Below are positions 38,390 to 60,419 of a stretch of 64,000 bases of DNA, one piece after another. The stretch comes from Proteles cristata cristata (taxonomy: Eukaryota; Chordata; Mammalia; Carnivora; Hyaenidae). The notes under the pieces are model-generated. The model was not told where the DNA came from, made no database searches, and saw only the letters and a list, made by a program, of their open reading frames with translations. The stretch is from positions 744,001 to 808,000 of the forward strand of contig JAESUZ010001723.1 in the NCBI GenBank assembly GCA_017311185.1, in the 5' to 3' direction. Numbering within the stretch: position 1 is the first letter of the stretch; each line of letters begins with the position of its first letter. Made by a program: the position numbers and the translations under genes.

Positions 38390-41210
38390 AAATTATAAGA
38401 ATACTATGAACAATTATACTCCAACAAATTGGATCACATAGAGGAATTGGACCCATTCATAGAAACACACAAATTATCAAAATTGACCCAAGGAAAAATA
38501 GAAAATATGAATAGACCTATTAGAGACTGAATCACTAATCTAAAACCTTCCAAAAAGAAAAGTTCAGGATCAGGTGGCTTTACTTGTGAATTCTACTAGA
38601 CATTTAAAAATTAACACCAATCTTTTTCAAACTCTTCCAGAAAACAGAAGAGGAGAGAACACTTCCTAACTCATTCTATGGGGTCAATATTACCCTCATG
38701 CCAAAACCAGGTGAGGATGCCACAAGGAAAGAAAATATCCCTTATGAATATAGATGCAAAAATCTGCAACAATATACTACTAAGGCAGCTCCAAAAGCAT
38801 ATTTAAAAGACTGCACACAATGACCAAGTGAGATTTATCTCTGGAATTTAAGGCGATTCAACGTGCAAAAGCCATCTGGTGTAATAAAACACATTAATAG
38901 AACAAAGGGGGAAAATCATACGATCATCTCCATTGATGCAGTGAAAGCTTTTGGCAAAATTCAACATCCTTTCATGATAAAAAAAAACATTCAGAAAACA
39001 AGGAATGGAAGATCTTGAACATGATAAAGGGCAGTTAGGAAAACTCCCCTGCTAACATCATACTCAATGGTAAAAAGACTGACAGCTTTCTCCCTAAGAT
39101 TAGAAATAAGACAAGGATGCCAACCTTTACAAATGTTCTTCAAAACTGTACGAGAAGTTCTAACCAGAGAAATTAGGTAAGGGAAACAGCATCCAAACTG
39201 GAAAGTAAAGAGTAAAGCTATCTCTGTCCACAGGTAACATAATTGCACAAATAATACATATCATACAATTTTTTTAAAAAACTACTAGAAGAAGTGAATT
39301 CAGCAAAGTGGCAGATACAATACCAACACACAAAAATCAGTTGTTATTCCCCAATGTTTATAGCAGTGCTATCAACAATAGACAAAGTATGGAAAGAGCC
39401 CAAATGTCCATCGATGGATGAATGGATAAAGGTGTGGTACATATATAAAATGGAGTATTACTTGGCAATCAAAAAGAATGAAATCTTGCCATTTGCAACT
39501 ACATGGATGGAACTAGAGAGTACTACGCTAGGCGAAATTAGTCAATCAGAGAAAGACAAATGACTTTCATGTGAAGTCATATGACTTCACTCATATGAGG
39601 ACTTTAAAATACAAAATAGATGAACATAAGGGAAAGGAAGCAAAAATAATATAAAAACAGGGAGGGGGACAAAACATAAGAGACTCTTAAATATGGAGAA
39701 CAAACAGAGGGTTACTGGAGGGGTGGTGGGAGGGAGGAGGGGCTAAATGGGTAAGGGGCTTAAGGAATCTACTCCTGAAATCACTGTTGCACTATATGCT
39801 AACTAACTTGGATGTAAATTTAAAAAAATAAATTAAATTAAAAAATAATGGGGAAAACATTGCTGAAAGAAATTATAGGAGCTCTAAGTAAGTAGAAAAA
39901 CATCTTGTGCTCATGGGTTGGAAGACTTAATAATTTTGTTAAGATGGCAATAATCCCCAAAGTGTACTACATATCCAGTGCAATTCCTATCACAATTCCA
40001 ATGGTCCTATATACAGAAATAAAAAAAAGCAGATCTTCAAATTCATATGAAATTGAATAGTCAAAACAATTTTGAAACAAAAAGGAACAAAATCAGAGGA
40101 CTCACATTTCCCAATTTTAAAGCTTACTACAAAGCTACAGTAACCAAATTAGGGTTGTACTAGCATACAGATAGATGTAGTGCTGAGACCATCCATATGC
40201 AAAAAATGAAGTTAGACTCCTCCCATTATATACAAAAATTAACTCACAATGCATCAAGGACCTAAATATAAGCACTAATACCATAAAACTCTTAGAAGAA
40301 GGCAACGGGTAAAAATCTTCTGGACCTTGGATTTGGCAATGAACGTTTAGGTTACACCAAAAGCATAAGCAACAAAAGGGAATATAGATAAATTATTTCA
40401 CCAAAATTAAAAATGTGAGTGCATCAAAGCCTAAAGAAAGCAAAAAGACAACCTACAGAATAGGAGAGAATATTTACAAATCATACATCTAATAATGATC
40501 TGGTATCAAACCATCAGCTAAGTGAAAGAAGCCAGACACACAGGATCACATATTGCACGATTCCATTTATATCAATATCCAGAATAGGAAAATCAATAGA
40601 GATAGAAAGTAGATTGATTGGCGATTTGCCACAGGCTAAAGGAAGGAAGACTGGGCAGTAACTGCTTAATGGGTCCAGGGTTTTATTTGAGATGATGAAA
40701 ATGTTTCAGAAGTATAGAGTGGTGTTGATTGTATAACAGTGTGAATGTACTAAATGCCACTGAACTGCTAATTTTAAAATGGTTAGTTTTACATTACATT
40801 AGTTGCCTCTTTAAAAAAATGTATAGACCAACCAAAAAAAAAAAAAAAAAAAAGGAGAAAATGTTCACAAACTTTGGGCAAGCAAAGATTTCTTGGACAG
40901 ATCATAAAGGTACTAACCATATGCCAGAGGGAAGGGGGGCAGGAGAGTGGGCAAAATGGGTGAAGAAGAGGGGGTGACAAAGGCTTCCAGTCATGGAATG
41001 AGTAAGTCACGAGAATAAAAGGCACAGCATAGGGATTATAGTCAATGTACTGTAACAGCATGTCTGGTGACAGATGGCAGCTACCTGTGGTGAGCATAGC
41101 AGAACATATAGAGAAGTTGAGTCACTATGCTATACACCTGAAATTAATGTCACATTGTGTGTCAGCTCTACTAAAATAAATTTAAGGCACTAACCATAAA
41201 AAACTGATAA
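38390..41210 (+). mobile_element. Old LINE-1, sense, interrupted by a younger L1
   Basis: ORF2-like text from 38.4 kb (CCAACAAATTGGATCACATA) through 39.34 kb, resuming at 39.85 kb (TGCTGAAAGAAATTATAGGA) to 3' UTR pieces near 40.5-41.2 kb. Decayed throughout. Confidence 0.7.
39343..39847 (+). mobile_element. Younger LINE-1 3' end inserted in an older LINE-1
   Basis: About 500 bases of ORF2 C-terminus and 3' UTR (GAGCCCAAATGTCCATCGAT.., ..GAGACTCTTAAATATGGAGA..) with an A/T-rich tail. The surrounding older L1 continues on both sides. Confidence 0.75.
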
Positions 41211-41498
41211 ATTGTACTTTGGCAAAATTAAAGTCTTTGCTCACTAATGGAGTAAGATTAAGTAGAAGCAAAGCTACAGAATAGGGAAAAGGTTCATAAT
41301 ACATTTATCCAATAAAGAACTCATTCTGCATATATAAAGAATTCCTACTAAACAGTATTAAAAAAATAAATAGTCCAATAAAAATGGACAAAAGATCTGA
41401 AGTAATTCAAAAAATAACATACAGGATGGCTGAAAAGAACATGAGAAACTGCTCAGTATAATTTACCACCAGAGGAATACAAATTAAAACCACAATAA

Positions 41499-41694
41499 GG
41501 GGACACCTGGGTGGCTCAGTCAGTTGAGTGTCTGACTTCCACTAAGGTCGTAATCTCATGGTTGGTGATTTCAAGTCCCATATTGGACTCGCTGTTGTCA
41601 TCCCAGAGCCCACTTCAGATCCTCTGTACCCCTCTCTTTGCCCCTTCCCAGCTCACTCTCTCTTTCTCTCTTAAAAATAAACATTAAAAAAAAA
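41499..41694 (+). mobile_element. Felid-type tRNA SINE
   Basis: GGGGACACCTGGGTGGCTCA head; A10 tail. Confidence 0.9.
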
Positions 41695-41789
41695 AACCAG
41701 TAAGATGCCACTACACACCCACTAAGTTAAAAGGACTGGCAAGTGGCAAACAGTATCTGGGATATATTGGTGTAAAATGGCATAGTCAA

Positions 41790-42000
41790 GGGGCGCCTGG
41801 GCGGCTCAGTCAGTTAAGCGTCAGACTTCAGCTCAGGTCACGATCTCCCAGTCTGTGAGTTCAAGCCCTGCATCAAGCTCTGTGCTGACAGCTCAGAGCC
41901 TAGAGCTGCTTCAGATTCTGTCTCCCTTTCTCTCTGACCTGCCCCCTACTCACATTCTGTCTCTCAAAAACGAATAAGTGTTTAAAAAAAATTTTTTTTA
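41790..42000 (+). mobile_element. Felid-type tRNA SINE
   Basis: GGGGCGCCTGGGCGGCTCAG head; tail ends in A7 then T8. Confidence 0.9.
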
Positions 42001-42607
42001 ATGGCACAATTCACTGGAGAAAACCATATGGAAATTTCTAATAAAGATTAAAAGGCCCTGACTCTATGACTTAGCCTTCTACTCTTAGGGATTTACTAGA
42101 GAAAGTTGAAAACTTATGTCCACACAAAGGCTTGCTCAGAAGTGTTCATAGTAGATGTATTTATAGTAGCTTTAAAAATTGGAAATATTCCAATATACAT
42201 CTACAGGAGAATGGGGAGCAGAATTACAATGTATTTGTACAATTGAATACTACTCAGCAATAAAAAAAAAGCAAAGATTTGATTCTCACAGCAACATGGA
42301 TGAATCACATAAACAGATTTAGAGGAAAAAAGTCAGACACAAAGGGGTACATATGGTATGATTCTATTAATATAAAACTCTAGGCAAAGCTAGCTAATGG
42401 TGAACAGAATCAATGGTGATCATCTCTGGGAGGACGTGGTAGTTACTGGAAAAAGGGCAAGGGGGAACTTCAGGAGGAATGAGAAAGTTCTACATCTATA
42501 TTTGGGTGATGTTTATATGGGTATACACGTTTGTCAAAATTCACAGAATCGTACCTCTAAAATCTGTGCATCTTATAGTCTGTAGAATACTGTTCAATAT
42601 TTGCTTT

Positions 42608-42814
42608 ATTTATTTTTTAAAAATACTTATTTAGAGAGAGAGAAAGACCGTGAGTGGGGGAGGGGCAGAGAGAGAGGGAGACACAAAATCAAAAGCAGGC
42701 TCCAGGCTCTGACCTGTCAGCACAGAGCCCTACACGGGGCTTGAACTCACAAACCATGAAATCGTGACCTGAGCCGAAGTCAGACGCCCAATCAACTGAG
42801 CACTCAGGTGCCCC
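42608..42814 (-). mobile_element. Felid-type tRNA SINE
   Basis: Antisense copy; flanks TCAATATTTGCTTTA / TCAATATCTGTTTTA. Confidence 0.9.
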
Positions 42815-42839
42815 TCAATATCTGTTTTAAAATCAGACA

Positions 42840-43262
42840 AACCTCAAACTTCCCTACAGCAACCACTCAAGGCTAGAAGACAACAGAGAAATGCCGACCA
42901 AGCTCTGAGAGAAAGTGTGCGGACCACGAAGAAGGTGCTCTAAGGTACAGGCTGCCAGTGACAAAGCAAGTGAGTGCTAGGGATGTCCCCTACCGCATGG
43001 TGACTGAAGCTATGCTGCTGTATGCTATACAGGGAAGTCAAGACAGTCATCCCAAGAATTCTTATCACAGGGAAAAAAGGTTTTTTTTTTTTTTTTGCTT
43101 TTTCTTTTCATTGTATCTCCATGAGATAACGGATGCTAACTAGTTTTTTGTGGTAATCACTGCACAGTATGTGTAAGTCAGACCACTCTGCTGTCCACCT
43201 GAGACTTAACACAGTGACACGGGTTGACTGTATCAATAAAACTGGGGAAAAACGAGCTATGT
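42840..43262 (+). other. Probable L1 3'-end remnant and unclassified sequence
   Basis: 43140-43250 (GGTAATCACTGCACAGTATG.. GTATCAATAAAACTGGG) resembles an old L1 3' end. 42840-43130 is not recognised; it has a poly(T) run at 43080-43096. Confidence 0.4.
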
Positions 43263-43267
43263 TTTTA

Positions 43268-43489
43268 AAAGTTTTTTTTTAATGTTGTTTGTTTGTTTGT
43301 TTATGAGAGAGAGAGAGAGTGAGCCGGGGAGGGGCAGAGAGAGAGAGAGGGAGACACAGAATCTGCAGCAGGCTCCTGGCTCTAAGCGGTCAGCACAGAG
43401 CCTGACATGGGGCTCAAACTCAAGAACCACGGGATCACGACCTGAGCCGAAGTAAGAGGCTCAACGGACTGAGCCACCCAGGCTCTCCT
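43268..43489 (-). mobile_element. Felid-type tRNA SINE
   Basis: Antisense copy with a (GTTT)n start and the end CCACCCAGGCTCTCC. Confidence 0.9.
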
Positions 43490-43632
43490 GAAAGTGTCTT
43501 TTCTTTTTTCTTTTTTCTTTTTTTTTTTAAAAAAAGAAGAGCCTGTTGGGTGGAAAACTGGTCGCAGTGGGCACAGAGGGCAAGGAGGGACGGAAGGAAC
43601 GGCCAGGCCGTCCCAGACTGGTAGGTGGCAGG

Positions 43633-43638
43633 TTTAAT
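43633..43638 (-). terminator. ATTAAA poly(A) signal overlapping the candidate stop codon
   Basis: Minus strand reads GCT TAT TAA ACC, so the variant poly(A) signal ATTAAA spans the stop. This matters only if the candidate exon is real. Confidence 0.3.
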
Positions 43639-43939
43639 AAGCAAGCTGACTTACAGGCTGGTCCAGGCTTGTGTCTGACCCTGCGGGAACCTGAGGCCTC
43701 AGCGGTCGGGTGTAGCCCATGCAGAAGTTCTCAGCGCCACGCTGCTCTCTCAAGGCTTCCTGCTTGAAAATGGCTTCCGCAGTGGGATCATGCGCTGCTT
43801 GCACTTTCCAGGGACAGGGGAGGGGCGAGGAGCCTCGGAGGCCCGGATCCAGGGATCCAGCTCGTGGGTCAGCAGCCGGCGGCCACGTGCCCCCGGCCAC
43901 CTCCTCCAACAGCGCCTTAGTGGTTTGCTGGGTGGGATC
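43636..43939 (-). CDS. Candidate terminal coding exon of an unrecognised gene
   Basis: A GC-rich island in AT-rich repeats. The minus strand has a good acceptor (TTTTTCTATTCCAG at 43940-43953) followed by 101 open codons in frame from the first base (DPTQQTTKALLEEV..), ending ..SLDQPVSQLAY-stop at 43634-43636. The composition looks protein-like, for example AIFKQEALREQRGAENFCMG then YTRPLRPQV. An ATTAAA signal overlaps the stop codon. I do not recognise the protein. No upstream exon was identified with confidence, so it could also be a decayed exon or chance. No ATG opens the frame, so it would need splicing to 5' exons at higher coordinates. Confidence 0.35.
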
Positions 43940-44756
43940 CTGGAATAGAAAAAGGAATGAGGGGAAAACTAGGAAATCTGAAACAACTATGGATTTTTAG
44001 TTAATAAGAAGGTACCAGTACTTCCCCATTAATTGTAACAAATGTACTATTTGTTACTAATTTATTAAAGTAAAATAATATCTGGGTGTGGGGCCGATGG
44101 GAACTCTGTTATAAATCTGGCTTATAAATCACTTTTAAAATTAAAAGGATATAAAAATGAAATAATATAAAGTTGTAACTTTCAAAAAAGAGCATGGACC
44201 CCAAATATTAAAACCAGTCCATTTTTATTCAAGTAAAAAGAGGAAAATACCCCCATTATTAATCTGGGTGATAGTTTAAGTGTGTTTACTTTGTGAAAAA
44301 AATGCATTGAGATCTACCTCTATAAATTGTATACATTTTTCAATAAAACACTTATTTCATGTCTGTATAATGGGTATATTAATAAAATGCACCTAACATG
44401 GCTACTGGATTAAATGAAACAAGCTAAGTGCAATATGTACTCTTATACACTTAAATACATATTCTCTCTATATATGAGTGTCCAGAGCACAGTAAATACT
44501 CAATTAATGTTGTATATTATTTTAATTAAAAAGATAAAAGTCCCCTGGATTTACATTTAAAAATTCTGGAGGGGGTGAAAGGAAAAGAATAGGCATATAT
44601 ATGAAAAAATATTGGCTAGAGATTGATAATTCTAAACGGTAGCTAACGGGTTTGTGGAGGCATTCTACTTTTTTATATGTAAGTAAAATTGTAACAAAAA
44701 GGGGAAGTAATAATTAGAGACAAAGGGATCTTTTAATTAAGATGAGTTACATTAAA
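43940..44756. other. AT-rich intergenic, nothing recognised
   Basis: Low-GC single-copy or very old repeat DNA immediately upstream (minus sense) of the candidate terminal exon. No exon recognised. Confidence 0.5.
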
Positions 44757-44949
44757 GAGGCACCTGGGTATCTCAGTCAGTTGTGTCTGACTTCTCTCAG
44801 GTCATGATCTCATGGTTTGTGGGTTTGAGCTCCATTCAGGCTCTCTGCTGTCAGCACAGAGCCCGCTTTGGATACTCTGTCCTCCCTCTCTCTCTGTTCC
44901 TCCTCTGCTCCTACTTTCTTCTCTCAAAAATAAATGAATATTTTTTAAA
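44757..44949 (+). mobile_element. Felid-type tRNA SINE with exact 18-bp target duplication
   Basis: AAGATGAGTTACATTAAA occurs at 44739-44756 and 44950-44967. Confidence 0.95.
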
Positions 44950-45150
44950 AAGATGAGTTACATTAAAATTTGGTAAAATAAGCTAATAAGACAAAAATCT
45001 TTGTAATAACATTCATGGAAAGTGGGGGGAAAGGACATTGTCAGATATAAAAGAACTCAGAATATGGGGACCATGAGCCTTCCATGAAAAAGAAAAACTG
45101 CTTAATAAAATTCCAACAGTTAAAAGTGAAATCAAAAGCTGGAACTCAAA

Positions 45151-45350
45151 GGGGCACCTGGGTGGCTCAGTTGGTTAAACATTTGACTCTTGATTTCTGC
45201 TCAAGTCATGGTCTCACGGTTTGTGAGATCCAGCCCTACATGGGGCTCCTTAATGGTAGTGTAGAGCCCACTTGGGATTCTCTCTCTCTCCCTCTCTGTC
45301 CCTCCCCTTGTGCTCTCTCTCTCTCAAAATAAATAAATAAACTTTAAAAA
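45151..45350 (+). mobile_element. Felid-type tRNA SINE (last one before the GRM2 region)
   Basis: GGGGCACCTGGGTGGCTCAG head; AAATAAATAAACTTTAAAAA tail. Confidence 0.92.
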
Positions 45351-45657
45351 ATGTTTGAGCTCAGGAATGAGGACGCAGAAGAGGAACGCAGCAGGCTGTG
45401 GATGCCTTGGATAAAGAATGAATGTAAAATAACTAAATAAATTACTGTTACCAAACACAATTTAGACGAGATAAAACTGGACACTGTAAAACTACTAGCT
45501 AATGCTAATGTTCTCGGTTTCTCAACAAGGGATCAGTCAATATGGCCTACAAGGAAAATGTGGTTAATAAAAACATAATGATGTTGAAAGGCCACCAGAG
45601 TGGGTTTTAGATGTTGTGACCAAGAGGCTATCCCAGTACCCAGTTTATTTTGCCCAG

Positions 45658-45752
45658 AGAAAGGATCCATCAGAGGGAGTTCAGCATCCCAGGGCTCTCA
45701 GATGCCCAGACACAGCTTCTCACACCACCGTACCTGAAGGATGAGAAACAAC
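45658..45752 (+). other. Exon-like segment on the + strand, unrecognised
   Basis: Between an acceptor-like TTTATTTTGCCCAG and a donor GTGAGT lies a 95-base open stretch reading ERIHQREFSIPGLSDAQTQL then LTPPYLKDEKQ. The reading looks protein-like but no family is recognised. It may be chance; the minus strand also has an AATAAA at 45646-45651. Confidence 0.2.
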
Positions 45753-46079
45753 GTGAGTGTAGAAATGCGAGGGCCAGGCGTGGCGTGGCTGAAGCACAAA
45801 CACCATGTGAGCCACCTGGCGCTTGTGGGCGTCTGCCTCGGTGTGACAGTGCATGGTGACAACTTAGACAACAATTCCCGGGACAGGTGCGGTATGCATG
45901 GGGAGGGCCCACCCTCCTTTCCTTCATGGGGTGAAGGACCACAGGTCAGTCTCACCTCAGATTCCCTGAGACTAGCTGAATGTTTACCTCTAAAGGTCAC
46001 TCTCTCTCTTTTCTTCAGCCTACTGAGATTTTGGGGGGGGACATATCTTGTGTGGTGAAGAAATATCTGTGAAGTTCAA

Positions 46080-49000
46080 GAATTTCTTCAGTTTTACTTT
46101 CAGATTCATTTTCTTCAATTAGAATCAAGTAAAATTAAATCTTCACTAAGAAAATAGACATATGGCATGATCCCATTTTTATGAAAGTATTTCTATCCCT
46201 CCTTCTATCTGTAAAAATGCATGGAAATATGTCTAAGATGCTGCACCAGAAATGTTAATGATGGTTATATTTGAATCATGCAACTGGAACTAATACTTTT
46301 TTTTTTAAAAAACTTTTCCACAATGCTTAAACTGTTTATAGGGAGCATATATTGTTTACACAGAAAGAATAAAGTGATTTTTCTTTAACAAACAAGCAAG
46401 CAAACAAACAAACCTGTCCTCTTGATGTGAGTCCTTGGGGTTTAAAGCTTCCATGTTTTACCTTCTTCCTCTTCTGACTGTCCCCTATCCCCCCCACCCC
46501 CCGTTCTCTTCCTCCCAGTTTCCTCCATTTCTCTCCTCCTTCCCTTTGCACCCTCACTTTCACCTCCCTTCAGCCCACCCCCCTTCCCCTTCCCCTGTTT
46601 TCCTCAGATCTAGCCTCTCCCCCCAGACTGAGGACACCCCATCTTTAGTATTTGATGGCCTGCTGGCCTATGGGTAGGGAGGCCAGGCTCTTTTTCTTTT
46701 CTGCAGGAAGTTGGGGTGGGGACATTTTCAGGGGGTTTTGAGATCCCTCCTTTCCTCTCTATCTCTCATAACCCCGGGCCCCAGGGGAGGAGGCAAGGAC
46801 AGTCAGGGTGGGGTGGGGGTAATAGAGAGAGAACTCTGCGTGAATGTAGTCATGGGGCAAGTCTCCCCACAGGACCCAGGGGGTGTGGAAGAGCCTGAAT
46901 CTTTACCCCAGCTCAGAGTCATCCCCTCAGCTCCATTTTTTGTCCCCAACACCTTTGCTCAATACATCACCAACTTCATGGATTTCAATATTCTATCTCA
47001 AGGGTCTCCTCTGGAAAGGGCTCACTCTCCCTTACCCCATGCCAGGACTGGGCGAACTGTGAACAGAGTGGCCTCAACCAAGCCACAGGGACTCCTGGTT
47101 GAGAGAGAGTCAGACCCACCCAGACAGGCTGCTGTAGCTTGCCCAGGACCAGTGCAGGGGACAGAAAAGGTGGCAGAGGGGCAGGGTGGAGCTGTGGGCA
47201 AAGCCACGGGAGAGACAACAGTGCCCCACAGTAAACTCAGCTGCCCAAGCAAAGTAGACTGCTGGTTACACTGAAGGACAGTCAGTTCCATGTGGTTGGA
47301 GAGAACCCCAAATGTCTGGCCTCTCAGCTGTCAGGCCCAAGAAAGGGCTTTCCTTGGAGGACTCCAAGTCTCACATCAGCAGGGCCAGTCTAGCAGGGAT
47401 CCATGGGTCCCCACCTTCTTCCCCGGCAGAGGTGTCAGGGCTTTGTGGGACATGGATGTGGTACTAAGCAGGGACAGCAGAGACATAAGCCCAGGCTGGT
47501 CAGGACCAGGGGGAGGGAGGAGGCAGGGGCAGCTGGAAGGGCCTGGTCTGAGTAACATGGGAGAGTTGAGTGAAATCCAGCAGATTCTCTGCCCACAACA
47601 TTGTGGGCATGGGGAGGGCAAGGCGGAGGCGGTGGTAGAAGGAAAAGGGTGAGATGGGCAGATGTGAGGACTGGCCCTTGGGAACTCTTCATCTACCTTC
47701 TGCCCCAGGTGATGGGTAACAGGGATAGAAGGCGACTCTTCATTGAATATTCCTTGTACATCTTTAGCTTTGAACCATGTTAATTACTACTTTTAAAAAA
47801 CTATTATTATTATTGCATCTTAAGGTAAATAGCTGAAGCCATGGAAAAAAGGGTTGTTTCTCCCTTCCCCCCTGCACCCCCAGTTCAAAACATCAGAGCC
47901 TATCTTGGCTTGTCCAGAAGCTGTGAAGGTGGGCAAGTGTTTCCTGGGTCCAGTTTGGCAGGAAGACTCAGAAAAGGCCATACTGGAAGCAGAGACCAGC
48001 ACCACAGGTCCCAAGGGACACAGTGCCCCCGTGCTCAGCCACTGGGGGCTGCACCCAGGCCTGGGTCATTTAAGACCAGGGATCCTGAAAAGAGACACCC
48101 AGTAGGCTTGCCAAAATTAGCAAATGAAAATACAGGATGCCCAGTTAAATATGAATGTCAGATAAACAACAAGACGTTTAGTATAAGTATGTCTCAAATA
48201 TAGCACGGGACATACTTATACTAAAAATGAATTCATTGTTTATATGCCATTCAAATGTAACTAGGCATTTGTACGTTATGTGACATTCCTACACTTCAAA
48301 TATTGGCTAGAGAGGAAGAGCCACTCATGCAACTTTTTTTTTCTCGGTTTTCTGTTTACACTTTTAAAATTGTTAACCCAAATTTCCACAGCCTTGCTAG
48401 CCTGTAACTGCAAATGAATTAACTTAAAAACAACCAATGTCCCTGGTCCCTCTGAGACTCTGCAGTGCCCCAGAAGTTGCCAGGTTCTGCTCCAGTTTGG
48501 GTTCTGTGCCCACTGCCCCCTTGCCACAGGAGGGCAGCGGTTGCCTGGCTGAGCGTTGCGCCTGAAACCGTGCCTCTGCGCCATCTGCTGGTGAGCCCTA
48601 GACCGCAAGTGCGGGAGTGGGAGGGCGTTCTAGGGCTCTGGGCTCCACAACCCAGACGTTTGGGGGAGAGCTCCTCCAAGACTGGAGAAGGCCTTTTCTC
48701 CCACCTCTCACAGAGTCCAACAGCAGGTGGCCTCTCCAACTGCCCAGGCTCTGTCCTTCCTGCTTCATCTCCTCCTCCCTCCACGTGAGCTCTTTCTTGC
48801 TCTGTACGCGCTACATGAACAGGCAATGTTCAGCTGTCTCCTCTTGGTTCCCTCCATACCAAGGCTCAGCCTGGCTCTGTGTTAACCAGTGGCTCCGCCG
48901 AGTGCCAGGCAGGCCAGCTGTGGAAAAGCCCACAGTTACCAGTCAGAGTCCCCCACCCCTCCTGCCCCGCCGCCCACACCACCCAGGTCCTCCCTTGTAC

Positions 49001-49270
49001 TGTCAGAGGAGCCTGTGTCCATTGAAGCCCCCTGCTCTCACCCCAGTAGTTCCTGGACTGCTCTGCAGTGGCTCCTTTTCAGAGAGGATGGCTTTTTCAT
49101 CTTCTGTCTCCCCAGCAAGCAGGACTGGGTCTGTCTTGCTGGCTGCCAGATCCTAGCATCTGGCACAGAGCAGGCACAGAGTCAATAAATAGTATCGAAA
49201 GGAAGGTTGGGAAGCTGTGGAGGGCATGAGGGGGTCTCCCTGGGTCAAAGTCAATGAGTGTTTTTTTTTT
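46080..49270. other. Intergenic sequence downstream of GRM2
   Basis: Single-copy with a pyrimidine-rich block at 46460-46640, a palindromic DNA-transposon remnant at 48130-48290 and a 187-codon open frame (46711-47274 +) that I do not consider supported. Confidence 0.5.
48130..48290. mobile_element. Palindromic DNA-transposon-type element
   Basis: Two inverted arms: TTTAGTATAAGTATGTC on the left and GACATACTTATACTAAA on the right around a short loop, with weaker outer pairing (CCCAGTTAAATATGAATG against CATTCAAATGTAACTAGG). Typical of non-autonomous palindromic MER elements; exact family not named. Confidence 0.75.
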
Positions 49271-49274
49271 GTTT

Positions 49275-49771
49275 TTTTTTTTAATAAAGACGCTTTATTT
49301 ACAGGTAATACAAAATAAACCACAGGACCAACTACTATGCAGGGGGAGGGATGGCCCCCACAGTAACCCCCCCTCCCCATCCCAGAATAACTTATGTAAA
49401 AAATTAAAAAGGCCCTAGAAGGAGGGAGGGGTGGGGCTGGAAGCACCTTTGCTGACTGGGGATTGGGGCAGTGGTCCTCGGCCATCCTGTTCCAGGGCAA
49501 AGTAGACCCTGGCTTGTTCCCTTCTGATTCCCGGGCCTAGCAAAGAGGGGACACGCTGCAAAGACAGCTGGTGGCTGCTGCAGAGGCTCCCGGGCCAAAG
49601 ACCTTGATTTCTGACTCGGAAGGGTTGGAATAAGTGGGTAGGTAAGTGGCTGCGGGGGTGGGCATGGGGTTGGCGTTATTGCAGTGCTCCAGCTGACTTC
49701 CTCCTGGCCCTGGATGCGGGGGTGCACCGGATTCCAGGGAGCAGCTGTGTGGGGGCAGGAATGTGGGGTCC
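49275..49771 (-). other. GRM2: GRM2 3' UTR
   Basis: Untranslated end of the last exon, from the stop codon to just past AATAAA at 49294-49299 (minus strand). The cleavage site is inferred from the usual 10-25 base spacing and is not seen directly. Confidence 0.75.
49294..49299 (-). terminator. GRM2: GRM2 poly(A) signal AATAAA
   Basis: AATAAA on the minus strand about 475 bases after the stop codon, with no better signal nearer. A long A-rich tract (plus-strand T runs at 49261-49282) follows directly, close to the predicted cleavage point. Confidence 0.75.
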
Positions 49772-60084
<10,313 letters not shown>

Positions 60085-60230
60085 CCTACCTGGCGCGCCC
60101 GACTCCGGCGCGGAGAGAAACGGAGAGGAGCCGGGGGCGCAGGGTTCCAGCTCTCGCTCACAGGCTCGCTCTCTCGGCAGCTCTGCGCTCTCCGTCCGCC
60201 TGCTCGCCCGGCCGCTTTCAACCGCGGCCC
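60085..60230 (-). other. GRM2: Probable non-coding first exon of GRM2
   Basis: A consensus-like donor (AGGTAGG/GTAAGC, intron starting at 60084) lies inside the CpG-rich region upstream of GRM2, where a non-coding first exon is known in the human gene. The 5' limit is not visible, so 60230 is a rough guess. The first intron would run 58314-60084. Confidence 0.4.
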
Positions 60231-60419
60231 GCCCCGCCCCTGGCCCCGGCCCGCCCCCAGCCCCTCCTCCGTTCCTCCCCACTCCGGATCTCCCGCTCCC
60301 AACCGGGCCTCCGCCTCCCTCCAGACTCCTGCACCGCTCCGTGCCCTGCGCCTCCGGCTTCTGTGGCTTCTGTTCTCCGCGGGGCTTTAGTCCCAGAGCT
60401 GTCCACCGCGTGGTGCTGA

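Larger units (their letters stand above)
41215..42840 (+). mobile_element. LINE-1 3' fragment, sense
   Basis: ORF2 C-terminal and 3' UTR text (AAACCATATGGAAATTTCTA.., ..GTTTGTCAAAATTCACAGAA..) interrupted by three SINEs. Confidence 0.7.

Noticed and set aside
46711..47274. 187-codon open frame on the + strand
   Set aside because: Long for random sequence and has an in-frame ATG, but the translation shows no recognisable domain, starts in low-complexity G-rich DNA and has no clear splice or poly(A) context. A conservation test of the frame would decide.
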